Assembly: GCA_035578175.1 (NCBI GenBank)
Contig: JAQMRL010000006.1
Coordinates: forward strand, 33,969,893 to 34,033,892
DNA length: 64,000 nt
Direction of reading: 5' to 3'
DNA from: Catonia carolina
Lineage: Eukaryota; Arthropoda; Insecta; Hemiptera; Achilidae
The notes below the pieces were generated by a model. The model had not been told where the DNA came from. It was given only the letters and a program-made list of their open reading frames with translations, and searched no databases. Position numbers and translations under genes: made by a program. Positions 35,195-48,250 of the stretch are shown here, one piece after another. Positions within the stretch are counted from its first letter, which is position 1. Each line of letters opens with the position of its first letter.

Positions 35195-35815
35195 AAACAC
35201 AGAAAATCAATAATTACCGCTAAATAAAGCGTCATACAAAAAAATGTTTGAAATAAAAGCTGTAGGTTTTTAAATTCTCTACAACTTTTATTATATATAT
35301 ATTTTTGCGCTCAACTGCATATTAAAGCCGTAATCTTAAAAAAAAATTCCATGAGAGAACAGTCTTCCCAAGAATTTCAGCAGTCATGGCGCCTACCCTA
35401 TCTTGTAGAGAATAAAAAATGTAGAAAATGAGGCGATTTTTAAAAAAAATTGTAAAAGCCGTTTTTAAGAAAATCGCAAATGAAGTGAAAAATGACACAA
35501 ATAAACTACCACTTCCGGTTGACCGATTTTGATGAAAATGTTTGTGTTTGGTCCTCTTGTGGTTCCTAACTTAAGTTTCAAGTTTCAACTTCGTACGATG
35601 TTCCGTTCTTGAGATATTTTGTTTACATCCCCCGCGCGCGCGCACGCACGCGCACACACACACACACACACCACGGACTAATCACTAAAAACATGTTTTT
35701 TTGGGTTTAAGGGATCTGGAAATATGTAAATCTGTTGGAAACTCGATTTTGAAAAATCGACATGAAATAATAAATTCCTTTCTGTATATTCATACAGGCG
35801 AGAGAAAGTAAAAAT
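35195..35815 (-). repeat. Repeat E copy lacking the 3' module
   Basis: Starts within the first internal module (AATAATTACCGCTAAATAAA) and includes a (CG/CA)n tract at 35630-35671 and the 5' end GAGAGAAAGTAAAAATT. The second module and 3' end are missing. Confidence 0.8.
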
Positions 35816-36291
35816 TAGTAAAACAAAATTTGTTATTGTAAGTATTTATGTGTCAGATTTTAAGGAAACTGGTATTCATCCCAACTTATTCTGGTACATA
35901 TAATAATGAAAACAAATTTTATTCTAAATTTTCCTTATCCTGTTATTAAATAAATATATACGTGGGATAAATGTTAGTAAATTTTCACACGGAAGTCTTT
36001 CTTATGAGATTTTGACAATTTTACAATGACTTAGTTTAAGTAGAATACTTGACAGTTTACGCTCGTAAACAATAAAAGCATAATTTTATAATGATTTTCA
36101 ATTTTTATGTTTTGCAATATTATTGTGAAATAAAAGTTGAAGTTTGTGGGACTTATTAAAGAGCAAATTTTGTATATCTAAACTCGGAACCGAGGTTCCC
36201 TGTACAATCGTTGTGTCTCATATTACAAGGCTATATTAATGTAGAATAACATTGCAAATAAAAAAAACATATTTTTTTAAATATTTTATTT

Positions 36292-36600
36292 GGGTTGTCC
36301 TAGAGGTAAAGTCGTCGCCACGTTGGCTATCAGCTGTTTAACGGCTGATTTTCGGAGACAAAGCTTCTTGGTTTAAATCCCAGTAAAGGTAGTTACTTTT
36401 ATACGGATTTGAATACTACACAGAGGATCGGTGTATTTTGATTATGAATGTTCAATTAACCATACCCTCTCAGGAATGATCGGCCTGGGGATTATGTAAA
36501 AGACTACATCTTATTTACACGACATATATTATATCATCCTTATCTCATTGGGTTATGGGGTTGCTTATTGTTCTGAATTGAACAGATTGCAACGTACACA
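36292..36600 (+). repeat. SINE-A, full-length plus copy
   Basis: The head GGGTTGTCCTAGAGGTAAAG carries an A-box-like region and CTTGGTTTAAATCCCAG a B-box-like region. Then follow ACTTTTATACGGATTTGAAT, TTCAATTAACCATACCCTCT, and the 3' end GAACAGATTGCAACGTACAC. About 310 bp. It serves as the reference for the other A copies. Confidence 0.85.
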
Positions 36601-37035
36601 CTTTCAGGATAAAAAATAATAATTGATTGACTCAAAAATGATTAACCGAAAATCGTGGGTTCGATATAAAGTTGGATCTAAAAAGAATTAAATATAATTA
36701 TTTGAAATACGATGAAAGGTTAAACGTTTAGTTTACAAACTTTTACAGCATTAAAGAACATAAAAATTAAATTAAATCCTTTGTTGTTAATATTTGGCAG
36801 GAAAATAGGAATTTTAATTAATTTAAACTAATATCCATTCACATAAATTAATTAAAATTTAATCATTATATTTCAATATTATCTGTATTTAGTAAAGAAT
36901 AGTAGGACTTTCTTAAGCTATGCAGAAACTACTAAGATACAGTTACTTCAAATATTTTGGCATCCTTTATTTATTAAATTTTGATTTATTAATTATCAAT
37001 AACCACATTGTAATTTTGCCAACATTTTTTTTAGT

Positions 37036-37193
37036 TTATTTTAAGTCGCATTGGCAGCTTTATCATTAGCAACTCCTGTGGATTTCGGTACTGTAACGGT
37101 GGGTTTTATCGTATTACAAGTTCCACACCCTAGCCGGGAATTGAACACGGAACCTTTCGCTTTGAAGGCTAGTCGCTAAGCCACGGAAGCGGA
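37036..37193 (-). repeat. SINE-B copy
   Basis: Complement of the head (GAACACGGAACCTTTCGCTT, GGCTAGTCGCTAAGCCACGG) and tail (TTTTAAGTCGCATTGGCAGC). Its middle contains an extra GGTACTGTAACGGTGGG. Confidence 0.75.
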
Positions 37194-38334
37194 TTCCCTA
37201 AACAAATTTTTTATTTTAGTAATTATTTTTATTTACATTTTCATACATTTTAAATAAAAGCTTATACATGTGTAAATATTTTAATTTAATAATTATCATT
37301 AGTTTAGAGTTTGGAGATGGTAGAAATATGAAAGTTTAATTAATTAATTAAGTTACATGAAGATCTTTAAATTATTCAAACTTAATTTTTGATGCGTTTC
37401 GGTTTAACAAGTATTATAATTTTTCTTACGGAGATATTGCACTGGTAAATTCCTGTATTCTGTAAATCTATTTGTAATGTTCCTTATGGCCGTAGAATAT
37501 CCTTACAGTCTTTATCGGCTTGTCGTAGAGAGCGACGACTAAAAATGGGAATCGCACTGTAACCTTCTTCATAACGGGGGTTGTAGTGAAATTACAAGCG
37601 CTTGAACAACGTACACATAATAAAACTACATTACAACAGATAGCTTCGAGAATACATGTCGGGGAAACTACTGGAGTATAAAATTTGAGTAATGTACATT
37701 CCCTTTTAAGCAACATGGAAATGAAGATTGAAAGGAACTCTTTAGGCTACATTATAAATGGTGGTGTTATTAATATATTTATTTGTATTGTATACTCCAG
37801 CCCAATGATTATGTATCAATTTTATTTTTGTACCCTAGTTTCTAAAATAAAACTAAATTACTAAATCCACAAAAACCCAAAGTTTACTTTTTTATTGAAA
37901 ATATGTGAAGTTTTTCTTGTTTTTAAGTCACATGAACAACAAAGGTAATGATTATAGAACAATTCAAATAAAATAAAACAGAAAAAACACAATTTGTAAA
38001 CTTCATAAACACAGTTAAGTTTAGAGCATTATAATTTCTCAAAATTTAACAAAAATTAAAACACAAATCACATTATATATGATGTTATTACGAGTTGATT
38101 AAATTATTTTTTTAGAAACTAAATTTTGACACGCAACGTCTGCTCGTTTAGGAACTTGTGCATATCATAAGAATTTTTAATTAGATTTAAAAATTTGTAA
38201 ACCACTGCATATCATCAGCAGATATCTGAAGTTTTTGAACACATAATTTACATTTTGTGAGACTAATAATGTCGCTTATAAATTATTGAAACATGATTTC
38301 AAGTTTTAATTAGATTAGATTTGCATTGACTGTT
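37194..38334. other. Intron 1 stretch, no gene called
   Basis: Mostly AT-rich. 37468-37716 (minus) is an 82-codon frame over a slightly GC-richer patch; it has no flanking splice sites that join the gene and no family I can name. Confidence 0.35.
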
Positions 38335-38471
38335 TGATTAATAGTGACTCAGTGGGTTATGGTACATTATTAGTATCTTTTTAATTCGTAATATTAAAGA
38401 CTGTAAGCGGGTATCGAACATAGGTCCCTTCGCTTAGTAGTCTTAACAAACTAACTTCTCCATTACGTCCT
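38335..38471 (-). repeat. SINE-B-like fragment, degraded
   Basis: GCGGGTATCGAACATAGGTC and CTTCGCTTAGTAGTC resemble the complement of a tRNA-like head; the tail TTTGATTAATAGTGACTCAG is weakly similar. Confidence 0.4.
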
Positions 38472-39149
38472 TTGAAACTTACATATGATTATGTACTAAT
38501 GATTTTATTTCAGTAGAAAATTCAAATGAATAATATTGGTTAAATAGCTACGAATTAAATAAGATTTGACTAGCATGATCCCGAATTTATAAATAATAGC
38601 AACTCTCTTTTGTTTTTAATTAGACCCAAATCAGCAGTATAATTTTATACACTTGCTCATTTGATGTATTTTAATGTTTCCGTCTTTAGAATTAGTTTTC
38701 TTTGATAAAGTTAAAATTATCATCCTCGTTTTTTTAAGAGTTCCTCGATTTCTCCAGGGTTTGTAGTTTTGAAAATGGCTTAAATGGCTCACGTAGCCAC
38801 TGGCCTTTCTTCGATTACCTTTGTTTATCATTTTACTTAATACATTTCCGAAAATGTCTGATATTCTTTTTTGATGTTATAAATTTCGTATTATCAAGGC
38901 TTTATGCCCAATTAGAAAGATGCAGAATTTGGTTACAGCGAAACGCTACTGACGTCAGTAAGAGTATAACCTATCACCGTTAAATCATCGATAATTTTGT
39001 GCAGCTTTGATTTTGGGACGTCACATTACTATCTTTCAAGTTTTATGACCATCAATTTCTTGATATTATCATATCTATTCATACATTTTTCCCAATTGTA
39101 ATCAGGTCTTGTAACTTCCTCTTTTCCGCTTTGAATTTCCCGTCCTCTG

Positions 39150-39225
39150 TATCAATCGTGCGCATTAAGTCGAAGCGGGTGTTCCACAAGGTTCAATCTT
39201 AGGTTCCATTTTGTTTCTGTTGCAA
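39150..39225 (+). pseudogene. Non-LTR reverse transcriptase scrap
   Basis: One frame reads VEAGVPQGSILGSILFLLQY, the conserved GVPQGSxLGPxLF block of reverse transcriptases, after a stop at 39162-39164. It ends in a (TA)n run at 39225-39246. Confidence 0.7.
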
Positions 39226-39970
39226 TATATATATATATATATATATGAATGAACAGCATTTATAAACAGTTTTACTCACTCAGTTATATGAAACAGGTGT
39301 CTTTCTCCCAACCAAAAGTATTTCTCTAAGCCTCCTTCATCAATCCATTACTATGTATTTTCTCATTTTATACATTTTAACTTCCCCATTTCATAAATTT
39401 CTTTTCTTCCTTATTCAAATTTTCATGGTTTCTAACGTCTAATCAAACGGTTCCCTAAATGGTCACGTTTTTGTAACAACCTTTGTTTAATCCAAAATAA
39501 ACAAACGAAAGGAAGACATAAGGTAAACATTCACTTTCTCCTAGTATTCACAACGTGGTGCCCACTCATCCTATTAAATTAATTATACAGTTTTCAGGGA
39601 TAGTTAAACTAATTTATTGAAAATTAAATTGAATTTATTGTTGCGTTAACATAATACAGAGTAGAGTTAATCTACTAATCGGTCTAACATAAATTATAAA
39701 ATTAATTACCAGTATGTAGGCTTGAATTTAATTACAGGAAGATTAAAAAAGGGAAATCACCCCTACGTTATCCTTATCATGTAAAATCTCCCAATTTTCT
39801 ACTACATGGTTACCGAAATATCCATATTTTCATTTAATAATACCTATGTTATTAATATATTCTTCACAATTACTGTATTTAATTAATTATTAACTAATGA
39901 GAACAACTAAAAATTAATTACATCAAGAAATTTCCAAATATTTAAAATTTTTTTAAAAAATTCCTAATGT

Positions 39971-40768
39971 GTGTACGTTGCAATCTGTCCAATTCAGAAC
40001 AATAAGCAACCCCATAACTCAATGAGATGAAGATGATGTGTATGGCGTGTAAATGAGGTGTATTCTTGTGCAGATCCAGGCCGACTATTCCTGAGAGTGT
40101 ATGGTTCATTGAACCCAACCATCAAAGTACACCGGTAACCACTGTCAAGTATTCAAATCCATATAAAAGTTACTACCTTTACTAGTATTTGAACCAGGAA
40201 CCTTCGTCTCCAAAAATTAGTTGTTAAACAGCCGACTCACGGCGATGACTTTACCTCTAGACCAGTGATTCACAACCTTTTTTGCTCCGTGACTCCTAAA
40301 TAGTAAAAATAAATAAAATTCATACTTCGCGACACCCCCCCCCCCACCGATAATAATAGTAAGCCTTTCTATTAATAATTAAATTTTGATTGTAATTATA
40401 AATGTAAAATGTTTTTTTAATATTATATAATCAAACTGCACTAATTTTATGTCTTTAAAGAAAATACAGAGTAAAAAAAAATGAAATAGGCATTATAATA
40501 ATTATAATTATAATAATTAATTATAATAATAATAATAATATAATTATAATTATAATAATTATAATTATAATAATAATTATAATTATTATAATAATTGCTA
40601 TTAGTCTATTTTACATTTCTGCGTTTATAATAAGTGTAAGTTTATAATAAATGATATTTTATCATAAAATTATTAAATGTTTTCATTGTTGTTTTGCGAC
40701 CCTCCTATAATATCATCACGACCCCCAGGTTGAGAATCATTGCTCTAGACCAACCCCGGTGGGTCAAA
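39971..40768 (-). repeat. SINE-A copy split by a hAT MITE
   Basis: Complement of the SINE-A 3' end (GTACGTTGCAATCTGTCC) through to GATGACTTTACCTCTAGAC at 40262; the rest of the tRNA-like head (CAACCCCGGTGGGTC) follows the MITE from 40750. Otherwise full length. Confidence 0.9.
40263..40742. mobile_element. hAT-type MITE, 480 bp, with 8-bp TSD
   Basis: CTCTAGAC at 40255-40262 is repeated at 40743-40750. The element starts CAGTGATTCACAACC and ends GGTTGAGAATCATTG, inverted repeats that match at 13 of 15 positions and have the CAGTG-type terminus of hAT elements. The interior has a poly-C run and a long AT/ATA microsatellite (about 40497-40592). There is no transposase. Confidence 0.93.
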
Positions 40769-43037
40769 CAAATTTTAAACAAAATTTTTACGAATATTTA
40801 AATATAAATTACCATGTTTTTAAAATTTTAGTAAAAATCATGATATAGCTTCAGTTTGTCGATATGTTCTTATAATGTATTAAAGTTATCCTTTAATAAT
40901 TACAGAAAATACCAAAACTAAAAGAAAGAAATTTATATAGGAACTTACAAGACCCGATTATAATCGAGAAAAAGATATAATAAATATGAAAAAATTGACA
41001 ATAATTAGATTTTTAAGAAGAATTTTTATTAATTTTTATAAAATTTCACGTTTTGTTTATTGAAATTATTGAAAAATTACTATTAATACTATTACTAAAT
41101 TATAAAACTATTAATAAATTACGGACCTGTTAAGGTACCTAAAAAATAATGGATCCTAGGATATTTACAATGTATATGTTATAAAATCACACATACAAAT
41201 TTTCACTTTATAAATTTATTTATTCGTGTATACTTAACTTTTCAAAGTACAACAAACCGTTCATTTAAACTTATTATAGAAAAAAAAGCTATTAATATGA
41301 AACGTATAATCCTGTTATGCTTTAAAGTAATATGCACCGGAAAAGAAACTTTTATTATTATATTATATTCTTTGATTATTATAAATAAAATCAAGTTATT
41401 ACATCAGATTTAATGTCAACCGCATGTTTATCCATAAAATCTTGAACTTTCTTCATGAGCAAAATGTTCAAGTGCATAAATTAAGTTGAAAATACTGACG
41501 TTGCACTGATATAAAATGCATTAAAAATGAGATGTCATTCTTATTTTAGATGAAAATGTCTCATATTCTTAAGAAAATCTTCCCAGATCTAGAAAATATT
41601 TTAACCGGTCGCTGTTATAAAACAAATACAAAGTATAACTAAATAAAAATGCATACTTCTTTGTACAATTGTTTATGATCCACATTCGAAAGTACATTAA
41701 AATAAGTTTGCTTTAAAGTGGGAGTTCATTTGTTTAAATCTTTATTTTCGTAATTTAAAAAAAATATTTATAACGTAAACAGTGTAACAGAAATATTTAA
41801 ATGTCTTTATAAAAATAGTTCTTTCATTTTGATATACCGTATCTTGTAAAAATGTCTTAATTTTTCATCCGGGCATAACGAACTTCATGATAACATCTAT
41901 CTGTATTCTCAAAATAAAATCTTTACTAAGTATCCAGTTACATCTACATTTCTGTTTTCTGTAATTTTAAACTTCTGATTTTATTTTTATTGTTCAAGAT
42001 TCGTTTTAAAAATAATTTAATAATACAAAAATACAATTTAAGTTTGTTTTTTTTAATCTAGTCGTTTTGCGTATGAATTAAAATGGAAGTAAATCAAAAA
42101 ACAGATTCCTAAATTGTTTTTTTTACATATTCCTGTCGTAGATAAAAATAGATTTACAACTTGACTTAGTAGTGCAAAATAAATCTCGAAAACATGGAAT
42201 AATTTTAAAATAATATATAAAGGTAGTTTTCAAAAATGTATTTTCTGTCTTCCAGGCTTTATTTCCAATTACTAAACCATAAACACTTTAATACTTCCAT
42301 ATCCAAAAATATTTCATGGTTAATAAAATTTTATTTTTCTGTTAATTTTTTGACAGGATCGCTGGTCTAAGTAAAGTACAGAAATTAGAAAGATCACGAT
42401 TAAGAGAAGAAATGTACATAATATCAAATTACCAAGTAGCAACAATTGACGAAATATCTTGTTAAAAAACCCCTCTTAACTCATAAATAAACACCAAACA
42501 TAAAATTTATACTATCTATACACAACTTAAACTTAAACTTTATACTAGACTGGTAAAAGAAATGGCGTTTACGGAAAAACGAAATAAAAAGCTTACATGT
42601 TACATTCATATTTCGTCATAAAAACTGCCCACACATAGCCTATATTTCAACACCAAACAAATTCCCCGTACTGACAAAGCTAACTAAATATCTTAGATTA
42701 CTTTTAGACAACTAAATTGGATAACTTAGAATCAGCTGAACTTACAATTTAAACAATTCGTTCAGCTACTCAGGCCATCAAATTTATCTACTTCGAAACA
42801 AACTTTCAAAGTACAAAACCGTTTCAAATCAGTGGATCTACTATATTCAATTGTGGGGCACATACAATAACTGACATATCCAAATTATTCAGCGTTCAGT
42901 CAAAGATTCCCCAAGCTCTTAACAGCTGCACCCTTGTACATGACAAATAACCACATTCACAAATACCTATATATTTTAACAGTTAAAGAAGAAATTTTAA
43001 AGTTTAGTGTAATACATGAAAAAAAGTTTTAAATATT
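40769..43037. other. Intron 1 stretch without recognised features
   Basis: More than 2 kb, AT-rich throughout. No long frame, tandem array or copy of another repeat was noticed. Confidence 0.35.
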
Positions 43038-43165
43038 TGAGGTCTTGGGCTCGAATCCCATTCAGGCACGGCATATTTTCATACGTTACAAAAATAATTT
43101 CATCCTTCACCATTTGCATTAGCCGTAATTGTAGAACAGTCAGACGTTAAACCAAAAACTTCTTG
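43038..43165 (+). repeat. SINE-C, 5'-truncated
   Basis: CTTGGGCTCGAATCCCATTC and GGCACGGCATATTTTCATAC match the B box and body of the copy at 54273; the tail ends CAGACGTTAAACCAAAA. Confidence 0.75.
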
Positions 43166-45114
43166 TACCAAAATAAAAAACCAAGAACTTCTTCCAAAGA
43201 ATAGTTTTCTCTTCCAAAGGTAGACGCTCCGTTTTATGAGCCATGCCTTTCACCAGGATTTCAAGCACGGTTAATTATAGTTTGAGATCGCTCACATTCT
43301 GTGACAGCTTTTAAAGCCACCGTCGGATTAATGGATCAGGTTTTGCCAACCCTTCGTTCTGACATGTTCAAGAAAAAAAAAATTAAAAGAAAGTTACAAG
43401 AAAAACTAAAAATTAATAAAAACTATCAAAAAACGAACACAAATAGCTGAAGAAAAGTTTAGAAAAGTGTAGAAAAGTTTGGAATATTGTAGAAACACAA
43501 CTATTTTTCGTAGCCCTGGAACTAGCATGTTAAGTTCTAAATAAAGTAAATAGTAATAAATAAAGTACTAAATAACGTTACTTTACGTAGTTTAAAACAA
43601 TATTTGGAAAAAAGAACGTGCAAAAAATCATAGAAAACCAAAATTTTAACGCTTCTTTTGTTCTAATTTCAGAAAGAATTTCATATGTTGAAAACTGTAA
43701 CAAACGATTATCTTTCTCATTTTGTTTATGAATTTAATAAATTAGAAAAAAGTACTCCAAAATAAAAATGAGAGCAGTTTGAAAGGTAGCCAAGATTATT
43801 TTCAAAAATATATTTGAATTTGAATACTTAAAAGATAATTGAATAAATTTACAACAGTTTTACATTAACTTTTATTGAACCACAGTTTCCTTTCATAATT
43901 AGAAGATTGTAAACCAAGGAGCTGTTCTAATAAGCATACTTTAGGCGTACATAATTATAAATTCCTGTATAATGAAGTAGTACAACAAAAAATACGTTAC
44001 ATCGAGATTTTTTGTAAGGTCAAATAAAAGAAAAAAAATCAGAGTTGCAGACAGGGCAACTAGTTGATTATAAAGGGAGAAAAAGAGATAAGGCCTGAGG
44101 ATCCTTAATAATATGCTGTTCGGAGAGTTGTACCGGCCAGCTCTAGCTATGTTTCTTGCTACCCTAAGCGCCACAGCAAAGTTTATCTATGTTATAATGC
44201 ATTTCCTGACATAATATCCCAATTATACCGTAAATAATCTGAAATTTGCATTTATGATTAAAGAAACATTCATTATTCTATGTTATTTAATAAACCACGT
44301 AAAATTTAGTTAAATTGTTTACAGAATTCTACGGTTTTCTGAAGTACGCTTCAGAAAACCGTTCTAAACCGAGAAAACTTAATGAACCGAATCAAATTCT
44401 CTTTTTCACACACGAAACGTATATAAGATTTAGAACAAAATTCTACGAGCGATAACGTAATGTCCCTGTTACGTCACGAACTTAATGTTGCACAAAGATT
44501 TACAAATCCCATGCGTAGTTGTCGTGAAGCAACTATACAAGAAGATGCACGACAAATTCGAATTACATAACACTCTCATACAAAACATGTACACTAGGGC
44601 GATACCGGGTACTAAGCATATACGTTTAAAACGCCTCTGGCCAAGGTCAACAGAAAATATCTAAAATAAAACACAATACCAAACTAAAGTCTATCACCAA
44701 ATATTGTAGAAAAATTAATAATTGTATAAACCTAGAAAGGAATTTCTGGTAAACTAAGCTAGTATTTGATGAATTCGTCAAGTCTCAGACTTTTATTGTA
44801 CCAAAAACATTGGTCAACCTAGAATAATTAGATGACTTGAAAATGTATCTGAGATACATTTATTTATAACAAGACTGACATGTATGGCCGTGAGAGGATT
44901 TGGGATGACTAGGTATACACGAGTTAGAGGCCAAGGATTACATCGGGCTGTAGCGCTGTAGGAAAATGAAGATAAAGGCAGTAACTGATATAGCTACATG
45001 TTTTAATAATATTCTTAAGTTCAATAATTTGTTTACACAAAGTTAACAATAGCTGTCAAGGATAACTCTTGTAGAAAGTTACCTGTAAGCAACAACTGAG
45101 TTATCCAGATGTCT
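43166..45114. other. Intron 1 stretch with minor items
   Basis: 43495-43530 (minus) is a scrap of SINE-D (complement of CTAGTTCCAGGGCTACGAAA). 43941-44174 (minus) is a 77-codon frame without a recognisable family. A perfect hairpin at 44331 is listed separately. Confidence 0.35.
44331..44362. repeat. Perfect 14-bp hairpin with 4-nt loop
   Basis: ACGGTTTTCTGAAG, loop TACG, CTTCAGAAAACCGT. It stands alone in AT-rich intron. Confidence 0.85.
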
Positions 45115-45295
45115 CGCGATCCATTAAAGTACTGGTGTACTTAGATAGTGGAGTTCAATTAACCATACTCTCTCAGGAATGATCGTCCTGAGTCTCTACA
45201 AGACAACCCTTACTTACACGTAATACATCCTTACCTGATTAGGTTGTCGGGTTGCTTATGGTTCTTAAAATGAACAGATTGCAACGTACATAATT
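45115..45295 (+). repeat. SINE-A 3' half, plus strand
   Basis: GTTCAATTAACCATACTCTC, GAATGATCGTCCTGAG, and GAACAGATTGCAACGTACAT. 5'-truncated, as in incomplete target-primed insertions. Confidence 0.8.
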
Positions 45296-45834
45296 TATGA
45301 AAACCAAGATGAGCAAATAATATTTGTTGTTTTATGTCCAATGATTTGCAATTACGAATCCAATAATTTTTGCTAAATTTCACGTAACTCATTAATCAGA
45401 ATTTCGGAAATTACATTAACACCATTGACAATTCATTTCTCGCCAACAGAGATTTATCATTGACGAAATTAAAATTAATCAATGGAGTTCCAAATGAACC
45501 GAACCGTTCAATTTTAGTTGAACATTCAAAATCGAATAGTGATCACCCGCTTTTAGTTAAACTACGATCCATGGTTATTTGTAATGTTTTTTTAATTAAT
45601 TACACAAAACAAAGGATAACCAATGACTGTGGATTTTTTACAATTCGTTTATTATGGTCGCATAAACATTCTAAGTTTTCAGAGACCCCATTCCATACAA
45701 AACACAAGTTACATAATATAGGATTATAACATTACACTTAAGGTTTACAATAATAATTACAATTAAACAAAATTTACACTTAACTATTGAATCTTAGATT
45801 TTTTAAATTATTTTATATGAATTGTATTTTTATT

Positions 45835-46515
45835 TGCACTAAAATTGTCTTTGAGTATTGAAAAATTCAATAAAGTCGAGTGTTTTTGTGTAGTGTGTGT
45901 GATTAACGCAATCTCTGTAAGTGTCCGGTAGGTGAAATTGTCTCCGTATATTGTTCAAGGTAGAAGATTCCACAAGGATATGTTTTACAGTTAATTTCAG
46001 GTTACAGTGTCTACAGTAAACGGAGTCTTGTTTCGTCATGAGGTGACTGTGTGTCAGTTTAGTGTGACCATTTCGTAGTCGTGTAAGAACCACTTGGTCA
46101 AGTCTGTTTTTAAAAATTTCTGGTTGTAAGTCTCGAATGTCAGTCCGTACTATGTGTAGGTTAGTCGTTAAAGTCTTCCACCGCTCATTCTAGAATATTT
46201 TTAATTTATTTTTGAACATGGTCTGTAGATCTCGATGGGAAGATTTGTTTATTCTGTTGGAGCATGTAGTGACGCGTGTTTGGTTGCTTGATCGGCTTTC
46301 TCGTTCTCTTTGATGCCTAAGTGGGAAGGAATGTACAGAAGAACTATTGTTTTACCGTCGCTAGTTATTTTGCGATTGACGTTAATGATGTTTCGAATTA
46401 TTGATTCATCTCGGTCAATATTTCTAAGTGAATCTAAAACACTTCGTGAATCTGTCAAGATCACAAATTTTTTACAATCTGATAAAGTTATGGCTTCAAC
46501 CATAACTTTTTTACT
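45835..46515 (-). pseudogene. Non-LTR retrotransposon C-terminal region with RNase H domain
   Basis: From 46503 downwards: ITLSDCKKFVILTDSRSVLD, then KTIVLLYIPSHLGIKENEKA and DQATKHA. TDS and the PSH…GNEKAD-type ending are RNase H motifs. After a frame break, 46093-45839 reads LTRLRNGHTKLTHSHL, CRHCNLKLTVKHIL, the zinc-knuckle-like end of I/Jockey-type ORF2 proteins. Stops and frameshifts make it inactive. The reverse transcriptase proper is missing, so the insertion is 5'-truncated. Confidence 0.88.
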
Positions 46516-46557
46516 TTTACTTTTTTTACTTTTTTATTAATTTTTTATTCCTAATTT

Positions 46558-46863
46558 GTGTACGTTGCAATCTGTTCAATTTAGAAGAATAAGCAACCCC
46601 ATGACCCAATGAGATGAGGATGATGTGTATGACGTGTAAATGAGGTTTAGTCTTGTACAGACCCAGGCCGACCATTCCTGAGAGAGTATGGTCAATTAAA
46701 CCCCAACCATCAAAGTACACTGGTAACCACTGTCTAGTATTCAAATCCGTATAAAAGTAACTACCTTTACTAGGATTTGAAACAGGAACCTTCGTCTCCG
46801 AAAATCAGCTGTTAAACACCTGATTTTGGCGACGACTTTACCTCTAGACCAACCCGGTGGGGT
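46558..46863 (-). repeat. SINE-A, near full-length minus copy
   Basis: GTGTACGTTGCAATCTGTTC to CTCTAGACCAACCCGGTGGG, with the full tRNA-like head. It sits about 40 bp from the RNase H fragment in the same orientation. Confidence 0.88.
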
Positions 46864-47490
46864 TTTTTTATACTGTGGATTTTATTTTGAAATTCCTATT
46901 ACAAGTGTAGGTACAACATTTTAATGAATATTACACAAGCTAAACGAAACCGAATCATTAATATTACAATTATAATCAACATGATAAAGGGGAAAATATG
47001 GAAGAGATATTCACTAAATTTTTCATACATTAATTTTAAGTTAACCTGTAACCTCGTAGCAATTTGTAACTACTTATTAATTAATACAGCAATTATTTCT
47101 AAAATATTTTTCGTTGAATTTTTACAATAAAATACCAACGACGTTTACAATTGAACGAATTTTTATTAAATTTAAATATTAATTTTCAAGCATCTCGTAT
47201 CATGGAAAATGGATTTAATTTTTTTCCAACGTCTATATTAAAAAATATGCAAATTGAATTTATAAGTACACTGAGATAAAAATTCAATACTGAATATGGT
47301 ATACAGAATCATTATCCCTCAAGGCATACACCAACTGGCTTTCAAGATATATTGACCTATCATGAGGAAGCATTCTGTCAAAGATACAGTTAAAATGTAT
47401 TAGTAGTTACTGTACTAGTTAAGTCAGAGATATGTTACTTCTTTGCTCTTGTTTCTACTTCCAAGCTGACCTAACAAATATTTTCTTTAT
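46864..47490. other. Intron 1 stretch without recognised features
   Basis: AT-rich; only low-complexity frames. Confidence 0.35.
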
Positions 47491-47492
47491 AC

Positions 47493-48250
47493 AAGGTGTC
47501 CACTAAGTAGGGTGCCAAACTTTGAAAGATGATTCAGTACCTTAAAATAAACAAAAGGTTTTATAAGACTAATCTCTTATCTCGCTTCATATACAGAATG
47601 TCTGCCATTTTATGTTTTTTAAAGAAAAATTATTTTCTTACGAACGGTTGAAGATATTTTACTCAAATTTGGTATGCATATAGAAGTAAGTTACTTATGT
47701 TGTAAAGATGAAATTTATCTTATTGCTTTTAGTACGCTAAATTTCAAAATAGTGGACGTTCAAACTTTTTTAATCAAAATATTTCAGCAACCATGTTGTT
47801 CATAGATTTTACGTTTATTACAAAAAAATTACGCATTTTTTGGTGAAAAAAATAACACCTTCTTTGTTCAAATACAATCACAAATAGCTCAGTTAAAGCG
47901 GAAAATGTAATCCGAAATCTTTTGCCAGTTTTCATCTCTTCAGATAAGCCAGGGCATTTGTGTTGGAAATACTGTAATTCTTTGTAAAAACAAACTCTCT
48001 TTAGAATAAAAATTTTACATTATTATCAATAATTTTTGACTTTGAATTATGAAATTTTTATTCTTAAGACAGTTTGTTTTTATACAGAATTACAGCATTT
48101 CTAACACAAATGCTCTGGCTTCTTAAGTCTCCGTTGTGAATTCTCTGGCAAGTGATTAAAGTTTAGTTCCCGAATCAAAGGATTTTCGTTTGAGTCTAAT
48201 TTACCCAAAAATCATTAATGTAAGTAATTGATAACTAGAATAAAACTTAT
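47493..48250. repeat. Possible DNA-transposon derivative containing a long foldback
   Basis: Begins ACAAGGTGTCCACTAAGTAG, a start style common in insect DNA elements, and contains the inverted repeat at 47946-48121. The opposite terminus was not found, so limits and class are open. Confidence 0.3.
47946..48121. repeat. Inverted repeat, arms of about 75 bp
   Basis: The left arm AAGCCAGGGCATTTGTGTTG…GAATAAAAATTTTA pairs with the right arm TAAGAC…TTTCTAACACAAATGCTCTGGCTT; about one mismatch per ten bases; the loop is about 25 nt. RNA from either strand would form a long hairpin. Confidence 0.85.

Noticed and set aside
37468..37716. 82-codon minus-strand frame in intron 1
   Set aside because: It contains Cys and basic residues but lacks compatible splice sites for insertion between exons 1 and 2, and the gene is in frame without it.
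45460..45729. 89-codon plus-strand frame before the RNase H fragment
   Set aside because: It has no recognisable motif and is opposite in strand to the adjacent retroelement.
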